NCBI GenBank assembly: GCA_025529335.1
Contig: JAMYHX010000829.1
Coordinates: 1-10,757, forward strand
Direction of reading: 5' to 3'
Length of the DNA: 10,757 bases
From: Rhizopus sp. PT2906
Taxonomy: Eukaryota > Mucoromycota > Mucoromycetes > Mucorales > Rhizopodaceae
A model generated the notes under the pieces. The model was not told the origin of the DNA. It was given only the letters and a program-made list of their open reading frames with translations, and did no database searches. Made by a program: the position numbers and the translations under genes. Position 1 is the stretch's first letter, and every line of letters begins with the position of its first letter. This document shows, one piece after another, positions 8,361 through 10,757 of the stretch.

Positions 8361-9598
8361 GAAGTTTGCTGAGATATTTGATCGAATTAAATATTATTAT
8401 GCACAAATATAAAGTCGTTAATCTCTGTATAATAATCTTTTTATTAGTGAAAAAAGACAGGATTACAATCTTCTTACAGACAGCGTCTTTCTGTAAAAGA
8501 AAAAAATTAATTAAAGAGCCGGTAAGAAACATGATGAATGGAAATTAAGCATAATAAATAAAAAGAAACGTTTAAAGGCAATGTTATTTTGATATATACC
8601 CTTAAGTCAAGCAATCTTCTCATACAATAAGAGTAAAGATGCTTTAAGGATGAGTGCAGCAGAAGCGTGTCATCATGCTTTTCCCAGGAATTTGATACCG
8701 CGAAATGATCCACGAACTTTAGTAGTCACACGTCACGTAAAATGAGAGCAAACTTAAATCTCAGATTAATGGTGTGCTCAATATTAACAAAGCTGTTGTC
8801 GACTGAATGATTAGAGAAATAGACAAGGTCAAGCTTTTAGTGACGAGTTGAAATGAATAATATCATTTCTTTTCTTTCATTTCTGCTGCGGACAATAAGA
8901 AGATCAAATTCTTAATGTGTACATTTTAAGATTAATCAATGTTGTGAATAATGAATATTATTTCTCTTTTTCTTTATGAAGGACGGAATCGTAACGACTC
9001 ATTAATGTATTATGTACAATAGTAACAAGTAACAAATGTGCTTTTTAAAAATGTATGTAAAAATATCTAACGTTGAAGGTATCAACAACTCGACTTGTTT
9101 TCTATTTAAACATGATCTATGGAAACAATCAAATCGATCTCAGTTGATGCTATGTCAAAGGTTATAGAAGAATCTCTTTCTAAACTTAAAAGCTTGTATC
9201 ACTGATGTTTTCCATAAAGACGACAACGAATACAATGTGCACATAACATTGTAATTGGCTAATTCAACTCTTTACTAGATCTATTTACTTGAATATGATG
9301 CAGCTTCCCCTGTATGTCTTTCTACCCCTGCTTCACAGAAATAACCTTCTAAAAAGTTCAAAAGGAGTTGGCATTTGTGTGACTCAAACAATCATGCAAT
9401 GCAGCTAGTTATTGTTTAGTCTCATTCAGATGAGATTTTTTTTATAGTGAGATCAAGTATCTTTACTAGTATTTATTAGATATCAAAAGGCCAAGTAGGA
9501 TTCATTCTAAAGGATAAAAGCACATGGAGTGAAGCAAACTTAAAAAAACATGAAACACTAAACTTTAAGCACAGACCATCTCTCATTGGCTCATTGCC
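8361..9598. other. AT-rich region without a recognisable gene
   Basis: Both strands are full of stops. The few open stretches are short, start at arbitrary codons and have no recognisable composition or motif. Two related AT-rich phrases occur about 100 bp apart (near 8853 and 8949, each AATGAATA followed by ATTTCTTT or ATTTCTCTTT), perhaps an old local duplication. No tRNA-like B box or rRNA wording was seen. Confidence 0.45.
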
Positions 9599-9708
9599 AA
9601 AAATAAGGAGAGAGAAAAAAGGATAAATAGAGGGTAAGAAAAAAACAACGAGCCTCATCTCTTTTTCCCTCTTTTTATTTCTTATTCTTTTTGATCCTTT
9701 ATCTTTAG
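9599..9708. repeat. Purine-to-pyrimidine switch, imperfect inverted repeat
   Basis: About 50 nt that are nearly all purine on the plus strand (9599-9650, GGAGAGAG and A runs) are followed at once by about 55 nt that are nearly all pyrimidine (9653-9708, CTTTTTCCCTCTTTTT wording). The arms are loosely complementary. Such tracts can form long weak hairpins or triplexes. The pyrimidine arm ends TTTAG, followed by ATG at 9712, a layout similar to the CT-rich leader before the transporter start. Confidence 0.45.
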
Positions 9709-10341
9709 GCAATGTCGTCTGAAACAAAGAGTAGCAAAACTTGTATAAATTCCATATTCTCTCTCTTTGTTACTTACTTCTCTAAAGATGATTGAATCAA
9801 AAGGAAGTTCTTTAAGGTAAGTATCTTATAAATGATTACAAGGATTAAAGAAGAAAAATATGACAGACACTTTATGGTTTCCATGATAACCTTTTGAGGG
9901 CTTGCTCTCTTTTGTGTTATCATATCGCCATTTAAGTGCTGGATGATATAAAAAACATGTGATGAGCAATCATTTATAAACCCCCCTTTTATTGTTGCTA
10001 ACTTTTAGTCTAGTAAATCTTTCTTGTTGCTATGGTTATTATTATTGCTTTAAAATAAATACGCGTTTTCTTTTGCCTTAATTTTATGAAACGCACTCAA
10101 ATAACCCTTGCACCCATACAAATATCTGATATCGTCCATGTGAGAAATAAGAGATATGCATGATGGGATGTAATAGACAGCCTTTAATCTGCCTGTATTG
10201 TCATGGAGAGAATCTATAGAAGTATAGGCTTACCATAGATAGTATACCTTTCAGCGAATTATACAACTTTAAAGTGATTTCGAAGGAGTGCTTGAAGATA
10301 GATTGAGGTTTAAACTTAATACTAACATTAATAACAACGCT
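9709..10341. other. AT-rich region without a supportable gene
   Basis: An ATG at 9712 opens only 27 codons. An ATG at 9788 runs into a textbook donor (AAG|GTAAGTAT at 9816/9817), but I found no acceptor that opens a convincing second exon. The rest is AT-rich with no open frame, repeat or RNA gene I can name. Confidence 0.35.
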
Positions 10342-10473
10342 TTAAACAAACAATCTTTTGAATGCAAAGTAGCAATAGCCACTGACTAGCACACAAGATG
10401 TCGTGGAGAGTTTTGAAAGATTGTGCTTTTTAGTAGCAGCTGTAGGAACAATTACAGACTTTTTTGTAAGCAT
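10342..10473 (-). CDS. Weak candidate small ORF or last exon, unknown
   Basis: On the minus strand an ATG at 10473 opens 43 codons ending in TAA at 10342-10344. The reading is a polar, lysine- and threonine-rich start, then a hydrophobic stretch (SCVLVSGYCYFAFKRLFV). The same frame is open upstream to about 10527. A TACTAAC branch-site consensus lies at 10546-10552 on this strand, so it might be the last exon of a gene entering from the right edge. The plus strand is also open across part of the region with an equally plausible hydrophobic reading, so chance is a serious alternative. I do not recognise the product. Confidence 0.15.
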   Translation of the reverse strand: MLTKKSVIVPTAATKKHNLSKLSTTSCVLVSGYCYFAFKRLFV

Positions 10474-10487
10474 GTCCTTTGCTAGTT

Positions 10488-10510
10488 TGATGTTATCCCT
10501 CTTAACATCA
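10488..10510. repeat. Hairpin TGATGTTA / TAACATCA
   Basis: A perfect 8-bp inverted repeat with a 7-nt loop. It stands alone; no coding or terminator context supports a specific role. Confidence 0.5.
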
Positions 10511-10601
10511 TAGTGAAAAGATGATTAAACACCAGATCATTAAGCGTTAGTATGTATCATAAAATAGCACATATATCTGTGGTTGCTTAATGATACACAC
10601 C

Positions 10602-10635
10602 GCAGGTGCCTGCTTGTAGATGTAGAATATTCTAC
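10602..10635. repeat. Hairpin GCAGG-CCTGC and palindrome GTAGAATATTCTAC
   Basis: GCAGG TG CCTGC (10602-10613) is followed by a perfect 14-bp palindrome at 10622-10635. The centre of the palindrome, GAATATTC, has the GAAnnTTC arrangement of two heat-shock-element units; a third unit is missing. Promoter use is possible, but no gene start is visible nearby. Confidence 0.55.
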
Positions 10636-10692
10636 CAAGCAAACCGCAAACAGCCTTGTGTAGTGTAGAAAGGTAATGTGGAGTTATACACT

Positions 10693-10704
10693 CTTTCCGG
10701 AAAG
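10693..10704. repeat. Palindrome CTTTCCGGAAAG
   Basis: A perfect 12-bp palindrome with a TTCCGGAA core, the third symmetric site within about 220 bp. It could be a dimeric-regulator site for a gene beyond the right edge. The sequence shows only the symmetry. Confidence 0.5.
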
Positions 10705-10757
10705 TAAATTCGCCTGTGATCGAAAATAAATACACCCATGGTGAGAACAAAATTCAT

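Noticed and set aside
8507..8713. 68-codon minus-strand ORF
   Set aside because: No motif, no promoter or splice context, and a composition like random AT-rich DNA.
9421..9443. CTCAT-ATGAG hairpin followed by a T run, like a bacterial terminator
   Set aside because: The window is eukaryotic, the stem is only 5 bp, and no gene ends there.
9476..9727. 83-codon minus-strand ORF
   Set aside because: Its lysine/arginine-rich and phenylalanine-rich parts simply come from the pyrimidine and purine tracts at 9599-9708.
9712..9816. Short plus-strand exons starting at ATG 9712 or 9788 with a strong donor
   Set aside because: Splicing 9712 to 9788 gives an immediate stop, and no acceptor downstream of 9816 opens a convincing exon.
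1..10757. tRNA, rRNA or CRISPR array
   Set aside because: A visual search for B-box-like GGTTCGANTCC, rRNA wording and regularly spaced repeats found none; one GGTTCGAT near 1813 lacks the rest of a tRNA.

Overview
The window looks like nuclear DNA of a filamentous fungus, most likely an early-diverging one of the Mucoromycota/Mucorales type. The basis is AT-rich intergenic DNA, genes cut by many very short introns (mostly 50-70 nt, GT...AG), protein families usual in fungi, and a decayed LINE whose reverse-transcriptase wording matches what I remember from Mucorales genomes. The lineage is an inference from style; I could run no search.

Layout. 1-60: a triple GGATGAAA palindrome. 200-345: a GC-rich patch that reads like a serine-rich N-terminus but is not an intact gene. 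About 667-1658 (+): a broken LINE fragment (RT thumb region, C-terminal Cys/His motif, A-rich tail). 1660-2039: AT-rich, no gene. 2040-5597 (-): a nine-exon gene for a 1040-residue multi-pass membrane protein of the fungal aromatic-acid-exporter/FUSC-DUF2421 kind. 5598-6137: its promoter, with a CT-rich leader, a bZIP-like site and a 123-bp inverted-repeat element. 6138-8143 (-): a seven-exon gene for a 549-residue 4-coumarate-CoA-ligase-like acyl-CoA synthetase ending in a peroxisomal signal (ARL). 8144-8360: its promoter. 8361-10757: about 2.4 kb of AT-rich DNA with no gene I can defend, but with a purine-to-pyrimidine switch, several hairpins and perfect palindromes, and one weak small ORF.

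The two real genes lie in tandem on the minus strand, ligase upstream of transporter, about 540 bp apart. Each contains one microexon (14 nt and 20 nt). If the family assignments hold, one product activates a carboxylic acid with CoA, probably in peroxisomes, and the other may export or sequester aromatic or lipophilic acids. A shared substrate is only a hypothesis. I did not find a convincing new system. The best leads are the splicing oddities (an apparent 32-nt intron with a tandem acceptor, a stop-free 57-nt intron, two microexons) and the inverted-repeat element between the genes.
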